A DNA stretch of 38,396 nucleotides from JANNRA01 sp031401035 (lineage in GTDB: Bacteria > Desulfobacterota > Binatia > HRBIN30 > CADEER01), in the NCBI GenBank assembly GCA_031401035.1, contig JANNRA010000058.1:1-38396 (forward strand). The letters run 5' to 3'. How positions within the stretch are numbered: position 1 is the first letter of the stretch; every line of letters starts with the position of its first letter. Below, in pieces: positions 8,238-16,267 of the stretch. Below the pieces are notes generated by a model, which searched no databases, had not been told where the DNA came from, and worked only from the letters and a program-made list of their open reading frames with translations. The translations under genes were made by a program, and so were the position numbers.

Positions 8238-8975
8238 GTGGCGCGCGGACACCTCTCTGAGATCTTCACATCGTACCAGGGCGAGGGCGTGCACGCGGGG
8301 CGTCGCCACCTTTTCGTCCGCTTGGCGGGCTGCAATCTGCGTTGTCGGTACTGCGACACGCCCGATAGCCTTGAACGGGTGGCGAGCTACCGGATCCATA
8401 ACGCCGACGGCTCGCACCGCGACGCGGAGAATCCCGTCAGCGTCGCGACCGCCCTGTCCGACGTCCTGACCCTGCTCGACCTCTCGGCGCCGGTCGACGG
8501 CGTCGCGATCACCGGCGGCGAGCCACTCTTGCAGCCCAACTTCATCACCGAATTCCTTGCCGATGTCCGACTGCCCCGTCCGCGATTGCTGGAGACCAAT
8601 GGCATGCTGCCCGAGCCGCTGCGCGAGGTGCTGCCGGTGGTCGACGTCGTGAGCATGGACATCAAGCTGCCGTCAAACAGCGGTGAGCGCGCGTTCTGGG
8701 AGCAGCACGAGCGGTTTCTGGCCATCGCCAACGGCAAGGCCTATGTGAAGATCCTCGTCGACGGCGGCACCGACACCGCCGAGGTCGCCAGAGCAGCCGC
8801 CCTCGTGCAGCACGCGGCGCCTGCGACGCCGGTGTTCCTGCAGCCGATCAGCAACGCCGCCGGGCGGATCGACACGGACGCCGTCATGCTGGACCGCTTC
8901 TTTGCCGCCGCGCGCCGTCACATCGACGACGTGCGCTTACTGCCACAGGCCCACAAAGCGCTCTCCATCCGCTGA
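8238..8975 (+). CDS. queE: 7-carboxy-7-deazaguanine synthase QueE (radical SAM)
   Basis: This 245-residue radical-SAM enzyme converts 6-carboxytetrahydropterin to 7-carboxy-7-deazaguanine in queuosine synthesis. The N-terminus has the family signature TSYQGEGVHAG, then the cluster motif C32-N-L-R-C36-R-Y-C39 with D-T. Next come ITGGEPLLQ (SAM-binding GGE), ETNG and SMDIKLPS. The C-terminus has FLQPISN and LLPQAHK, as in QueE proteins. GTG 8238 is the only suitable start; no clear ribosome-binding site precedes it, while TACGGT lies eight bases ahead, so a leaderless message is possible. FolE, which makes the upstream dihydroneopterin triphosphate, is encoded 1.5 kb downstream. Confidence 0.93.
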   Translation: MARGHLSEIFTSYQGEGVHAGRRHLFVRLAGCNLRCRYCDTPDSLERVASYRIHNADGSHRDAENPVSVATALSDVLTLLDLSAPVDGVAITGGEPLLQPNFITEFLADVRLPRPRLLETNGMLPEPLREVLPVVDVVSMDIKLPSNSGERAFWEQHERFLAIANGKAYVKILVDGGTDTAEVARAAALVQHAAPATPVFLQPISNAAGRIDTDAVMLDRFFAAARRHIDDVRLLPQAHKALSIR

Positions 8976-9390
8976 CGGCGCGCTCGGGCCACGAGATCAC
9001 CCTCACCGCCGCCGATCGGATCACCGCCGAGGCGGTCGCCGTCGCGGCGCGCACGAGGATGGCCCTCAATGACCTCGTCGAACCAGGACGGCAATGGGCG
9101 ACAAGCCTCGGCGACAGTACCTCGCCCGATGCGTTCACCAACGCATTGTGCCGCCGTTTCCGACTTGGGTGAACGGTGATTCGCCGCCGTAACTATCTGA
9201 CCTCACTCTTTTTTCCGTAGGTTGCAGGAGTGTTGCCTAAACAGTAGGCAATTGCCGTGTAATTTGACGACAACGGTAGATTCTCATTGACACCTTTGGC
9301 ACGGTTGATGTATCCGAACATTATCGCGTTCTAAAATTGAGGTTTAGGCGGTCGGGGTCGGTCCGGGGCCCGCGCTAGGTTTCGTACAGC
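8976..9390. other. Intergenic region with AT-richer half and a possible gene remnant
   Basis: The first half (about 8975-9172, plus) has an open frame without a start that reads like coding sequence (ADRITAEAVAVAARTRM, then DLVEPGRQWA) and ends at TGA 9170-9172; the only ATG in it, at 9059, would give 37 residues. It may be the tail of a lost gene. The second half (about 9180-9345) is clearly richer in A/T than its surroundings. It holds a perfect hairpin at 9233-9251 and a TTGACA at 9287-9292 without a strong -10 box. No complete gene was found. Confidence 0.45.
9233..9251. other. Perfect 7-bp stem hairpin
   Basis: TTGCCTA (9233-9239) and TAGGCAA (9245-9251) pair perfectly around a five-base AACAG loop. 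There is no T-tract after it, so it is not a standard intrinsic terminator. It could be an operator or the stem of a small RNA; nothing distinguishes these. Confidence 0.4.
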
Positions 9391-10425
9391 ATGGCGGCAA
9401 ACACCCAGGTGACCAAGAAAGACGCCAACGCGCTCGCCGCTGACTACGGGCTCCCGAAAGTCTTGAGCGTCCGTGTCGTGCGTGAAGGCTCTATCAACAC
9501 TCACTACCTGCTTGAGACCGGCCGCGGGAGGTTCGTCGTCAAGATCGACGAAGTGAAGAGCGAGATCGAGGTCAAGCGTGAGCTTGACCTGTTACTCTTC
9601 CTGCGGAAACACGGTTTCCCGTGCCCAGGTCCGCTCAGCGACCGTCGCGGGCGGCACTGTCGTGAATGGAATGGGAAGCAGTTGTCGGTGTACCGTCACG
9701 TGGACGGGCACGCTGTTGATCCCGATGGTCTGACGGCCGGGCAGCTCGAGAACATCGGCCGCGTCATGGCCGAGCTGCATCTCATCACCAAGGCGTACAA
9801 GAAGGGCGTCGATTCGCGTTTCAACTTCGAACGCGTCGCCGAGGTGTACGCTGCCGTGCGTGGACGGCTCCCGAGCTATCTCAAGAAAATCGTCCGCACG
9901 CTCGACGAAGAGATCGAGTACCTGCAGAACTACTTGGAGAGCAAGTTGCCGAAGGGGATCATCCACGGTGACGTGTTTCCTGACAATCTGATGATCAAGG
10001 GCGAGAAGGTCGTCGCGGTTCTCGATTTCGAGGCCGCCGGTCGGGGCAAGTTCATCTTCGACCTGGCGACGTCGGTGAACGCGCTGTGCTTCGAGAACGG
10101 CCGCTATGCGTTGAAGAAGTTCGAGTCGCTCATCGCCGGATACGAGACGCTGCGTACCTTGTCGCTGGCGGAGTGGGACGCCTTTCCGAATGAGTTGCGC
10201 TTCTCGGCTTTCCGCTTCACGGTGACGCGCCTGCGCGATTTCTTCCTCAACTCGGTTGACGAGCGGAAGCGTATCAACAAGGACTTCCAGGACTTCTATG
10301 AGCGACTGCTGATTCTGCGGCGCGAGAAAGACGGCGGCATGGAAGCCATGCTGATGGCGATGGCCACTGGTTATGACTACCGCAAGTACCAGAAGGTAAA
10401 GGCGGTCGAGCGGCGCAGCCGTTGA
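9391..10425 (+). CDS. thrB: Homoserine kinase type II-like phosphotransferase (APH fold)
   Basis: This 344-residue kinase of the aminoglycoside-phosphotransferase fold best resembles the ThrB2 homoserine kinases, which phosphorylate homoserine for threonine synthesis. The N-lobe has GSINTHYLL and VVKID, the catalytic loop is IIHGDVFPDN with D194, and the metal site is VLDFE with D212. DLATSVNALCF and the later LRFSAFRFTVTRLRDF fit ThrB2. Codon use is slightly less GC-biased than in the neighbours. The ATG at 9391 has only a weak upstream signal (TAGGTT nine bases ahead). Other APH-fold small-molecule kinases are the main alternative because no other threonine gene is nearby. Confidence 0.75.
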   Translation: MAANTQVTKKDANALAADYGLPKVLSVRVVREGSINTHYLLETGRGRFVVKIDEVKSEIEVKRELDLLLFLRKHGFPCPGPLSDRRGRHCREWNGKQLSVYRHVDGHAVDPDGLTAGQLENIGRVMAELHLITKAYKKGVDSRFNFERVAEVYAAVRGRLPSYLKKIVRTLDEEIEYLQNYLESKLPKGIIHGDVFPDNLMIKGEKVVAVLDFEAAGRGKFIFDLATSVNALCFENGRYALKKFESLIAGYETLRTLSLAEWDAFPNELRFSAFRFTVTRLRDFFLNSVDERKRINKDFQDFYERLLILRREKDGGMEAMLMAMATGYDYRKYQKVKAVERRSR

Positions 10426-10444
10426 CAGGTGATGCGTCGGCGGC

Positions 10445-10472
10445 TTGCCGCCCGGCGCACGGCGCGTAGAAT
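10445..10472 (+). promoter_or_regulatory. Candidate promoter for folE giving a leaderless transcript
   Basis: TTGCCG at 10445-10450 and TAGAAT at 10467-10472 are 16 bases apart. The -10 box ends six bases before ATG 10479, so transcription would begin at or beside the start codon. The -35 overlaps a GC hairpin, GGCGG-CTTG-CCGCC (10439-10452). No ribosome-binding site precedes the ATG, which agrees with a leaderless message. Confidence 0.45.
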
Positions 10473-10478
10473 CCCGGG

Positions 10479-11048
10479 ATGACGACAGACGCCCTTGCTG
10501 CGCATGTGCGCGGCATTCTGAACGAGATCGGCGAGGATCCCGAGCGCGAGGGGCTCCTCAAGACCCCTGACCGCGTTGCGCGTGCGCTGCGTTTCCTCAC
10601 CAAGGGGTACGACGAGGATCCCAAGTCGGTTATCAATGGCGCCCTCTTCACCGAGGAGTACCAGGAGATGATCGTGCTCAAGGATCTCGACTATTTCTCG
10701 ATGTGCGAGCACCATATGCTGCCCTTCTTCGGAAAGGCGCACATCGCCTACATTCCGAAAGGGAGGATCGTCGGAATCAGCAAACTCGCGCGTTTGGTCG
10801 AGGTCTACGCGCGCCGGCTGCAGGTACAAGAGCGGATGACGGCGCAGGTGGCCAACACCCTGATGGAAGAGCTCGACCCGCAGGGTGTCGGCGTCGTGCT
10901 GCAGGCCGAGCACCTTTGCATGCGCATGCGCGGCGTCGAGAAGCAGAACTCGGTGGTCGTCACGAGTACCATGCTGGGTGTCTTCCGCTCGCACCAGGAG
11001 ACGCGGCAGGAGTTCATGAGCCTGGTCGCGAATGGGATGAAACGCTGA
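10479..11048 (+). CDS. folE: GTP cyclohydrolase I FolE
   Basis: This 189-residue, normal-length GTP cyclohydrolase I converts GTP to dihydroneopterin triphosphate, the entry point to folate and, through 6-carboxytetrahydropterin, to queuosine. The zinc ligands are visible as C76 and H79 in MCEHHMLPF and C147 in HLCMRMRG. PEREGLLKTPDRVARA near the N-terminus, KGRIVGISKLARLV, RRLQVQERMTAQ and the C-terminal RQEFMSLV are family hallmarks. The ATG follows a good -10 box by six bases. With queE at 8238, two steps of pterin-derived metabolism lie close together, though a kinase separates them. Confidence 0.97.
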   Translation: MTTDALAAHVRGILNEIGEDPEREGLLKTPDRVARALRFLTKGYDEDPKSVINGALFTEEYQEMIVLKDLDYFSMCEHHMLPFFGKAHIAYIPKGRIVGISKLARLVEVYARRLQVQERMTAQVANTLMEELDPQGVGVVLQAEHLCMRMRGVEKQNSVVVTSTMLGVFRSHQETRQEFMSLVANGMKR

Positions 11049-11245
11049 CCCCAGCGCACCGCCGGGCTGCGTTGACTCTCCCAGCCCGATCCGGTAGCTC
11101 CACCCTGTTCACATTACCGCTCTTGCACTACTGGCGCAGCGTGGAATCGACCACGGTGGAGTGCTGACCGGCAGTAGGCCGACCGCCTGGGCCTCTGACT
11201 AAGAGGGGTGCGGGCTCAGCCCGGACCGGACTTCGTGAGGCTCTC
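11049..11245. other. Leader region between folE and the aminotransferase gene
   Basis: The region has a 7-bp stem CGGGCTG/CAGCCCG (11063-11069 with 11082-11088, 12-base loop, no T-tract) just after folE. Within it TTGACT (11072-11077) precedes TAGCTC (11095-11100) by 17 bases, a weak promoter match. Closer to the gene are two small hairpins, CCTCT/AGAGG (11192-11206) and CGGGC/GCCCG (11211-11223). They could affect transcription or translation of the downstream genes. No known riboswitch is recognised. Confidence 0.3.
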
Positions 11246-12394
11246 GTGATCAAGCAACTGTTGCTCGCCCCTGGACCGACGCCGGTTCCCGCGCGGGTGC
11301 GCCTGGCGATGGCGCAGCCGATGTTCCACCATCGCACCCCGCAGTTCAGCGCCCTCTTTGCCGAGGTGCGGGAGCAACTGAAAGCGCTGTTCCAGACCGA
11401 GCAGGATGTCCTGATGCTCGCCTCGTCCGGGACCGGCGCCATGGAGGCGGCGGTCAACAACTGCTTCTCACCGGGTGATGAGGTGATCGTCATCAACGGC
11501 GGCAAGTTCGGCGAACGGTGGGGAAAGCTTGCCACCACGTTCGGACTGAAGCCGGTCGAGATCCGGGTCGAGTGGGGGCGCGCCGTGCGGGTCGACCAGG
11601 TCGAGTCGGCGCTGGCTGAACATCCGAACGTCAAGGGCGTGCTGGTGCAGGGGAGTGAGACCTCGACGACCGCCGTGCACCCGATTGAGTCGCTGGCGGC
11701 GCTGACGCGTCGCCATGAGGTCCTGCTGGTCGTCGACGGCATCACGGCCGTTGGCGTGTACGACATTCCGATGGACCGCTGGGGCGTCGACGTGCTCATC
11801 ACCGGCTCGCAAAAGGCGCTCATGCTGCCACCCGGCCTCGCCGTGCTGGCGCTGAGTGAGCGCGCCTGGGCCCAGGTTGCCAAGACCTGCCAGCCACGCT
11901 TCTACTTCGACCTGCCACGCGAGCGCACCAATCAGGCCAAGAACACGACCGCGTGGACGCCGGCAATCTCGCTGGTCATCGGCCTACGCGAGGCGCTGGC
12001 GATGATGCAGGAAGAGGGATTTGCAAGCGTGTTTGCGCGCCATGCCCGCCTGGCGCAGGCGACGCGCGCCGGCGCTGAGGCGCTCGGCCTGCGCCTGGTC
12101 GCGCCGGACAATCCGAGCCCGGCGGTCACCGGGGTGTACGTGCCCGACGGCATCGACGGCGGCAAGCTGTTCGCCTATCTGCGCGACAAGATGCGCGTCG
12201 TATTCGCCGGTGGGCAGGACCACCTAAAGGGAAAGATCATCCGCATCTCCCACCTCGGCTACGTCGGTGCCTTCGACACGGTGAGCGCGCTGGCGGCGCT
12301 GGAGATGGCGTTGAAGCACTTCGGTCACCCGGTCGAACTCGGGCGTGGCGTCGGAGCGGCGGAGTCCGTTCTGATGTCTGCGCTGCCCGCGTGA
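11246..12394 (+). CDS. Class V aminotransferase (alanine-glyoxylate / serine-pyruvate type), likely serine pathway
   Basis: This is a 382-residue PLP enzyme of the alanine-glyoxylate/serine-pyruvate aminotransferase group. It begins KQLLLAPGPTPVPARV, typical of the group, and has FHHRTPQFS, SSGTGAMEAAV, VQGSETST and VDGITAVG. The PLP lysine is K190 in GSQKALMLPPGLA. The GTG start at 11246 has GTGAGG upstream. Its stop overlaps the GTGATG leading into serA, so the two are almost certainly translated together. Beside phosphoglycerate dehydrogenase the likely job is transamination of 3-phosphohydroxypyruvate in place of classical SerC, or serine-glyoxylate exchange. The sequence alone does not separate these. 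Confidence 0.9.
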   Translation: MIKQLLLAPGPTPVPARVRLAMAQPMFHHRTPQFSALFAEVREQLKALFQTEQDVLMLASSGTGAMEAAVNNCFSPGDEVIVINGGKFGERWGKLATTFGLKPVEIRVEWGRAVRVDQVESALAEHPNVKGVLVQGSETSTTAVHPIESLAALTRRHEVLLVVDGITAVGVYDIPMDRWGVDVLITGSQKALMLPPGLAVLALSERAWAQVAKTCQPRFYFDLPRERTNQAKNTTAWTPAISLVIGLREALAMMQEEGFASVFARHARLAQATRAGAEALGLRLVAPDNPSPAVTGVYVPDGIDGGKLFAYLRDKMRVVFAGGQDHLKGKIIRISHLGYVGAFDTVSALAALEMALKHFGHPVELGRGVGAAESVLMSALPA

Positions 12395-12405
12395 TGGGGG
12401 CGGCT

Positions 12406-14004
12406 ATGGAACGCGTCCTCATCGCCGACAAGCTCGCCGCGGAGGGCATGGAGATTCTGCTGGAGGCCGCCGCGGCGGGTCTGCTCGCGGTCGACGAACG
12501 CGTCGGCATGACCCCGGCCGAATTGGTGGCTGCGATTGGCGACTATGACGCGCTGATCGTTCGCAGCGCGTCGACGGTGACCGCCGAAGTCATTGCCGCG
12601 GCACGCAAGCTGCGCGTCATCGGCCGCGCCGGCATCGGGGTCGACAACATCGACGTCGGTGCGGCGACGACGCGCGGCATCGCTGTCATGAACACGCCCG
12701 GCGGCAACAACGTGACGACGGCCGAGCATGCGATCAGCATGCTGCTGGCGCTGGCGCGGGCCATCCCACAGGCAACCGCCTCGATGAAGGCCGGCAAGTG
12801 GGAGAAGTCGAAGTTCACCGGTTCGGAGCTGACCAACAAGACGCTTGGCGTCGTCGGTATCGGAAACATCGGCCGGCTGGTCGCCGAACGCGCGCAGGGG
12901 CTGCGCATGAAGGTGATCGCTTTCGATCCGTTCATGAACGAGCAGAAGGCGCGCGAGTTGGGCGTCGAGCTGGTCAGCCTCGATGCACTGCTGCAGCGCG
13001 CCGATTTCGTGTCTATTCACACGCCGTTGCTGCCGGAGACACGCAATCTGATCGACGCCGCGGCGTTGGCGAAAATGAAGCCGACGGCGCGGCTGGTGAA
13101 CTGCGCGCGCGGCGGCATCGTCGACGAGATGGCGCTGGCGGACGCCTTGCAACACAAGCGCCTGGCCGGCGCGGCGCTGGATGTCTTCGAGCAGGAGCCC
13201 GTCGCCGCCGATCATCCCCTGCTGAAGCTCGACTCGGTGATCTGTACCCCGCACCTGGGCGCGGCGACCGCCGAGGCGCAGGTCGCAGTGTCGGTTGCAA
13301 TCGCCGAGCAGATCGTCGACTTTCTCGTCAATAATGTCACCCGCAGCGCGGTCAACATGCCGTCGATCAGCGCCGAGCAACTCGAGGTTCTGCGCCCATA
13401 CCTGGCGCTCGGCGAACGGCTCGGAAGCCTGCAGGCGCAGTTGTTGGCAGAGGCGCCGGAAGAGGTGACGGTCGAGTACGCCGGCGACGTCGCGGGACTC
13501 GATGTCCAGCCGGTGACCGTGGCGGTCCTCAAGGGCCTGCTCGGACGATTGCTCGAGACGAGCGTCGTCAACTACGTCAACGCGCGTGAGCTGGCGCGCG
13601 ACCGAGGCATCAAGATTATCGAGTCGAAGACCTCGCAGCCGAAGGGGTTCACGAACTCGCTTACGGTGCGCGTGCGGACGGCGCACAAGACCAGCGAATC
13701 GGCGGGGGCGGTCTTCGGTCGCGACGTCATCCGCCTGGTGAAAATCAACGGCTTCCACCTCGAGGCGGTGCCCGAAGGATTCATCGTCATGTTGCATAAT
13801 CGTGACGTCCCCGGGGTGGTCGGCAACGTCGGCATGTTGCTGGGCGAGTGCAAGATCAACATCGCCGGCCTGCAACTCGGGCGCGAAGCCGTCGGCGGCA
13901 TGGCGCTCTCGCTCGTGCACGTCGACGAGCGCGTGCCGGCACTGGTCATGGAGCGGCTGCGGCAGCTTCCCAACATTGTCTCCGCCGACCTGCTCGAACT
14001 CTGA
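12406..14004 (+). CDS. serA: D-3-phosphoglycerate dehydrogenase SerA, long form
   Basis: This 532-residue enzyme is the long type of 3-phosphoglycerate dehydrogenase, the first step of serine synthesis. It has the substrate-domain stretch GRAGIGVDNIDV, the NAD-binding GIGNIG (151-156), the catalytic arginine R235 in NCARGGIVDE and catalytic H283 in TPHLGAAT. An allosteric-substrate-binding domain follows. The last 75 residues form an ACT domain (HNRDVPGVVGNVG and NIAGLQLGR), which usually senses serine. I chose ATG 12406 because homologues start there and GGGGG lies five bases upstream; GTG 12391 and ATG 12394 are in frame too. purA follows after 30 bases. Confidence 0.96.
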   Translation: MERVLIADKLAAEGMEILLEAAAAGLLAVDERVGMTPAELVAAIGDYDALIVRSASTVTAEVIAAARKLRVIGRAGIGVDNIDVGAATTRGIAVMNTPGGNNVTTAEHAISMLLALARAIPQATASMKAGKWEKSKFTGSELTNKTLGVVGIGNIGRLVAERAQGLRMKVIAFDPFMNEQKARELGVELVSLDALLQRADFVSIHTPLLPETRNLIDAAALAKMKPTARLVNCARGGIVDEMALADALQHKRLAGAALDVFEQEPVAADHPLLKLDSVICTPHLGAATAEAQVAVSVAIAEQIVDFLVNNVTRSAVNMPSISAEQLEVLRPYLALGERLGSLQAQLLAEAPEEVTVEYAGDVAGLDVQPVTVAVLKGLLGRLLETSVVNYVNARELARDRGIKIIESKTSQPKGFTNSLTVRVRTAHKTSESAGAVFGRDVIRLVKINGFHLEAVPEGFIVMLHNRDVPGVVGNVGMLLGECKINIAGLQLGREAVGGMALSLVHVDERVPALVMERLRQLPNIVSADLLEL

Positions 14005-14034
14005 GGCCGGCGGAATGCGCGCGAAGGAATCCAT

Positions 14035-15330
14035 ATGCCAGCGGTAGTCGGGGTTGGGGTCCAGTGGGGCGACGAGGGCAAGGGCAAGGTCGTCGACATC
14101 CTCGCCGAACACGCCGACATTGTCGTCCGCTACCAGGGCGGCAACAACGCCGGACACACGTTGGTCGTCGGCGACGAGAAGACCGTGTTGCACCAGGTTC
14201 CGTCAGGCGTTCTGCACGACGGCAAGATCTGCGTCATCGGCAATGGGGTCGTGGTCGACCCGGCGGCGCTGCTCGAGGAGATCGACGCCCTCCGCGCGCG
14301 CGGCTACCTCGAGGATGAGAGCCTGCTGAAGATCAGCGACCGCGCCCACCTCATCATGCCGTATCACCGCGCCATCGATCAGGCGCGCGAGCGGTTGCGC
14401 GGCGAGGGGCGCATTGGGACCACCGGGCGCGGCATCGGGCCGACGTACGAGGACAAGATGGCGCGCATCGGCCTGCGCTTCGCCGATCTACTGGAGGAGG
14501 CGACCTTCGCCGAAGCGCTGCGCAGCGTGATCGAAGAGAAGAACGCCTACCTGCGCACCATGCTCGGCGAGCAGGCGCTCGATTACGTCCGCATCTCGGA
14601 CCAGTACGCCCGCTTGCGCGAACGCTTGGCGCCGCACGTCATCGACGCCGGGGTGTTCCTCGACCGCTCGCTGGCGGCGGGGCGTCGGGTGTTGTTCGAG
14701 GGGGCGCAGGGCACGATGCTGGACGTCGACCACGGCACCTACCCGTATGTGACCTCGTCCAACACCACCGCGGCGGCGGCGTGCACCGGCGGCGGCATCG
14801 CGCCGAACCGGATCTCATGCGTGGTGGGCATCACCAAGGCCTACACGACGCGCGTTGGCAGCGGCCCCTTCCCGACTGAACTCCTCGACGCGGTCGGTCA
14901 GAAATTGCAGCGCGACGGCGAGGAGTTCGGTGCGACCACCGGTCGGCCACGCCGCTGCGGCTGGTTCGACGCGGTCGTCGCGCGCCATGCCGTGCGCCTG
15001 AATGGCCTGACGGGCCTCGCCGTGACCAAGCTCGATGTCCTCACCGGCATGAAGACGGTACGCGTCTGCGTCGCCTACGAGCTCGACGGCAAGCGCGTCG
15101 AGGAGGTGCCGGCGAGCATCGCAGCCTTCAACGCCGTACGGCCTGTCTACGAGGACTTTCCGGGCTGGGAGGAGCCGCTGTCGCGGGCCCGCTCGCTCGA
15201 CGACCTGCCGCAGACCGTCCGCCGCTACCTGACGGCGATCGAGGAACTCACCGGTACGCCGATCTTCATGGTGTCGGTCGGCGCCCGCCGGCAGGACACG
15301 ATCATCCTGCAGAACGCCTTCAACGCGTGA
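14035..15330 (+). CDS. purA: Adenylosuccinate synthetase PurA
   Basis: This 431-residue enzyme makes adenylosuccinate from IMP, aspartate and GTP in AMP synthesis. The phosphate loop VGVQWGDEGKGK carries D13, and H41 lies in GGNNAGHT; both catalytic residues sit at the same numbers as in the E. coli enzyme. IGTTGRGIGPTYEDK, FEGAQGTMLDVDHGTYPYVTSS (IMP and GTP contacts), GPFPTEL and TTGRPRRCGWFD are present. AAGGA lies about seven bases before the ATG. The last 11 bases overlap the convergent minus-strand membrane-protein gene, leaving no room for a dedicated terminator. Confidence 0.98.
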   Translation: MPAVVGVGVQWGDEGKGKVVDILAEHADIVVRYQGGNNAGHTLVVGDEKTVLHQVPSGVLHDGKICVIGNGVVVDPAALLEEIDALRARGYLEDESLLKISDRAHLIMPYHRAIDQARERLRGEGRIGTTGRGIGPTYEDKMARIGLRFADLLEEATFAEALRSVIEEKNAYLRTMLGEQALDYVRISDQYARLRERLAPHVIDAGVFLDRSLAAGRRVLFEGAQGTMLDVDHGTYPYVTSSNTTAAAACTGGGIAPNRISCVVGITKAYTTRVGSGPFPTELLDAVGQKLQRDGEEFGATTGRPRRCGWFDAVVARHAVRLNGLTGLAVTKLDVLTGMKTVRVCVAYELDGKRVEEVPASIAAFNAVRPVYEDFPGWEEPLSRARSLDDLPQTVRRYLTAIEELTGTPIFMVSVGARRQDTIILQNAFNA

Positions 15331-16267
15331 TGCGGCGCGGCGCACGCCGCGTCAGCAGGAAGAACGGGAGCCCGCAGAGGCCAGTGACGAGAACGATGGC
15401 GCTGGTCAGCAGGCCGACCGCGACGGCGGATCCCGGTGCCACGCCCAGCTGCGGCAGCGCGTACCAGTAGCCGGCCTCCCGCACGCCGATGCCGCTGAGG
15501 CTGAACGGCAGGGTGCTGAGCGCGTTGAGCATTGGCACGACCACCCAGAACACCGCGCCAGGTAGCGCCAGACCGAGCGCATGCCCGACCGCCATCTGTC
15601 CGCCGATCTGCAGCATGTGGACGAGCATGGCCAGGGTGAGCGCGGCGCCGAGCAGGCGCGGATCCCGCCAGTAGGGCGCCAGGTCGTGCTCGACCAGGCG
15701 TCTCAGCGTGTTCGTGGGGGGAAGCATCCGCGCGGCCAGGCGCGGGCCGACCAGCCAGGCCGCCAGCGTGGCGGGGATGGCCAATGCGGCCAACGGGCGC
15801 GCCAGTGTCGGCAGCGGCAGCTCACGCGTCAGCAGCACTGCCGCGGCCGAGACCCAGACGAGGGCGACGAAGCCGAAGGCGCGATGCGCCACCACGGTGG
15901 TCAGCGCCAGTCCGCGGCGCCGTCCATCGGCGAGGAACAGCGAGCGGCCGACGTCACCGGTCAGCGTGCCCGGCCCGAACAGGTTCAGGTACATGCCGCC
16001 GAAGTAGTACGACGCGACGCGCGGCAGCGGCGCATCGAAGCCGACGGCGACGGTCAACAGCCACCAGCGGTAGGCGCTGACCACTTGGCTGGCGGCGTTG
16101 GCGGCGAACCCCAGGGCGAGCCAGCGCGGATCGGCGGCGGCGACCGCGGCGCCGAGGTCGCCGGTGTCGGTCCGGCTGAAGAGGAGTGCTAGCAGCGCCG
16201 CGCTCAGTGCAAGCTTCAGGAACGGCGAACCGAGGGCCGTTCGCCAAGGCGATGGCGGGCTCACCAC
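15320..16267 (-). CDS. Flippase-like membrane protein (UPF0104 / lysylphosphatidylglycerol synthase TM family)
   Basis: This 315-residue polytopic membrane protein has about seven or eight hydrophobic segments. The signature is YRWWLL after the second helix, YYFGGMYLNLFGPGTLTGDVGR, and the later STLPFSLSGIGVREAGYWY, all typical of the LPG_synthase_TM/UPF0104 group. Members are thought to move lipids or isoprenoid-linked intermediates; no substrate can be named here. The start is GTG 16267 or GTG 16264, the latter overlapping the upstream ggt stop as GTGA. It lies downstream of ggt in the same direction and is probably cotranscribed with it, without an obvious functional link. Confidence 0.88.
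   Translation of the reverse strand: MVSPPSPWRTALGSPFLKLALSAALLALLFSRTDTGDLGAAVAAADPRWLALGFAANAASQVVSAYRWWLLTVAVGFDAPLPRVASYYFGGMYLNLFGPGTLTGDVGRSLFLADGRRRGLALTTVVAHRAFGFVALVWVSAAAVLLTRELPLPTLARPLAALAIPATLAAWLVGPRLAARMLPPTNTLRRLVEHDLAPYWRDPRLLGAALTLAMLVHMLQIGGQMAVGHALGLALPGAVFWVVVPMLNALSTLPFSLSGIGVREAGYWYALPQLGVAPGSAVAVGLLTSAIVLVTGLCGLPFFLLTRRAPRRITR

Noticed and set aside
12325..14193. 622-codon minus-strand frame opposite serA
   Set aside because: SerA is certain on the plus strand; the antisense frame is rich in Asp/His/Gln/Arg with no motif, a base-composition artefact.
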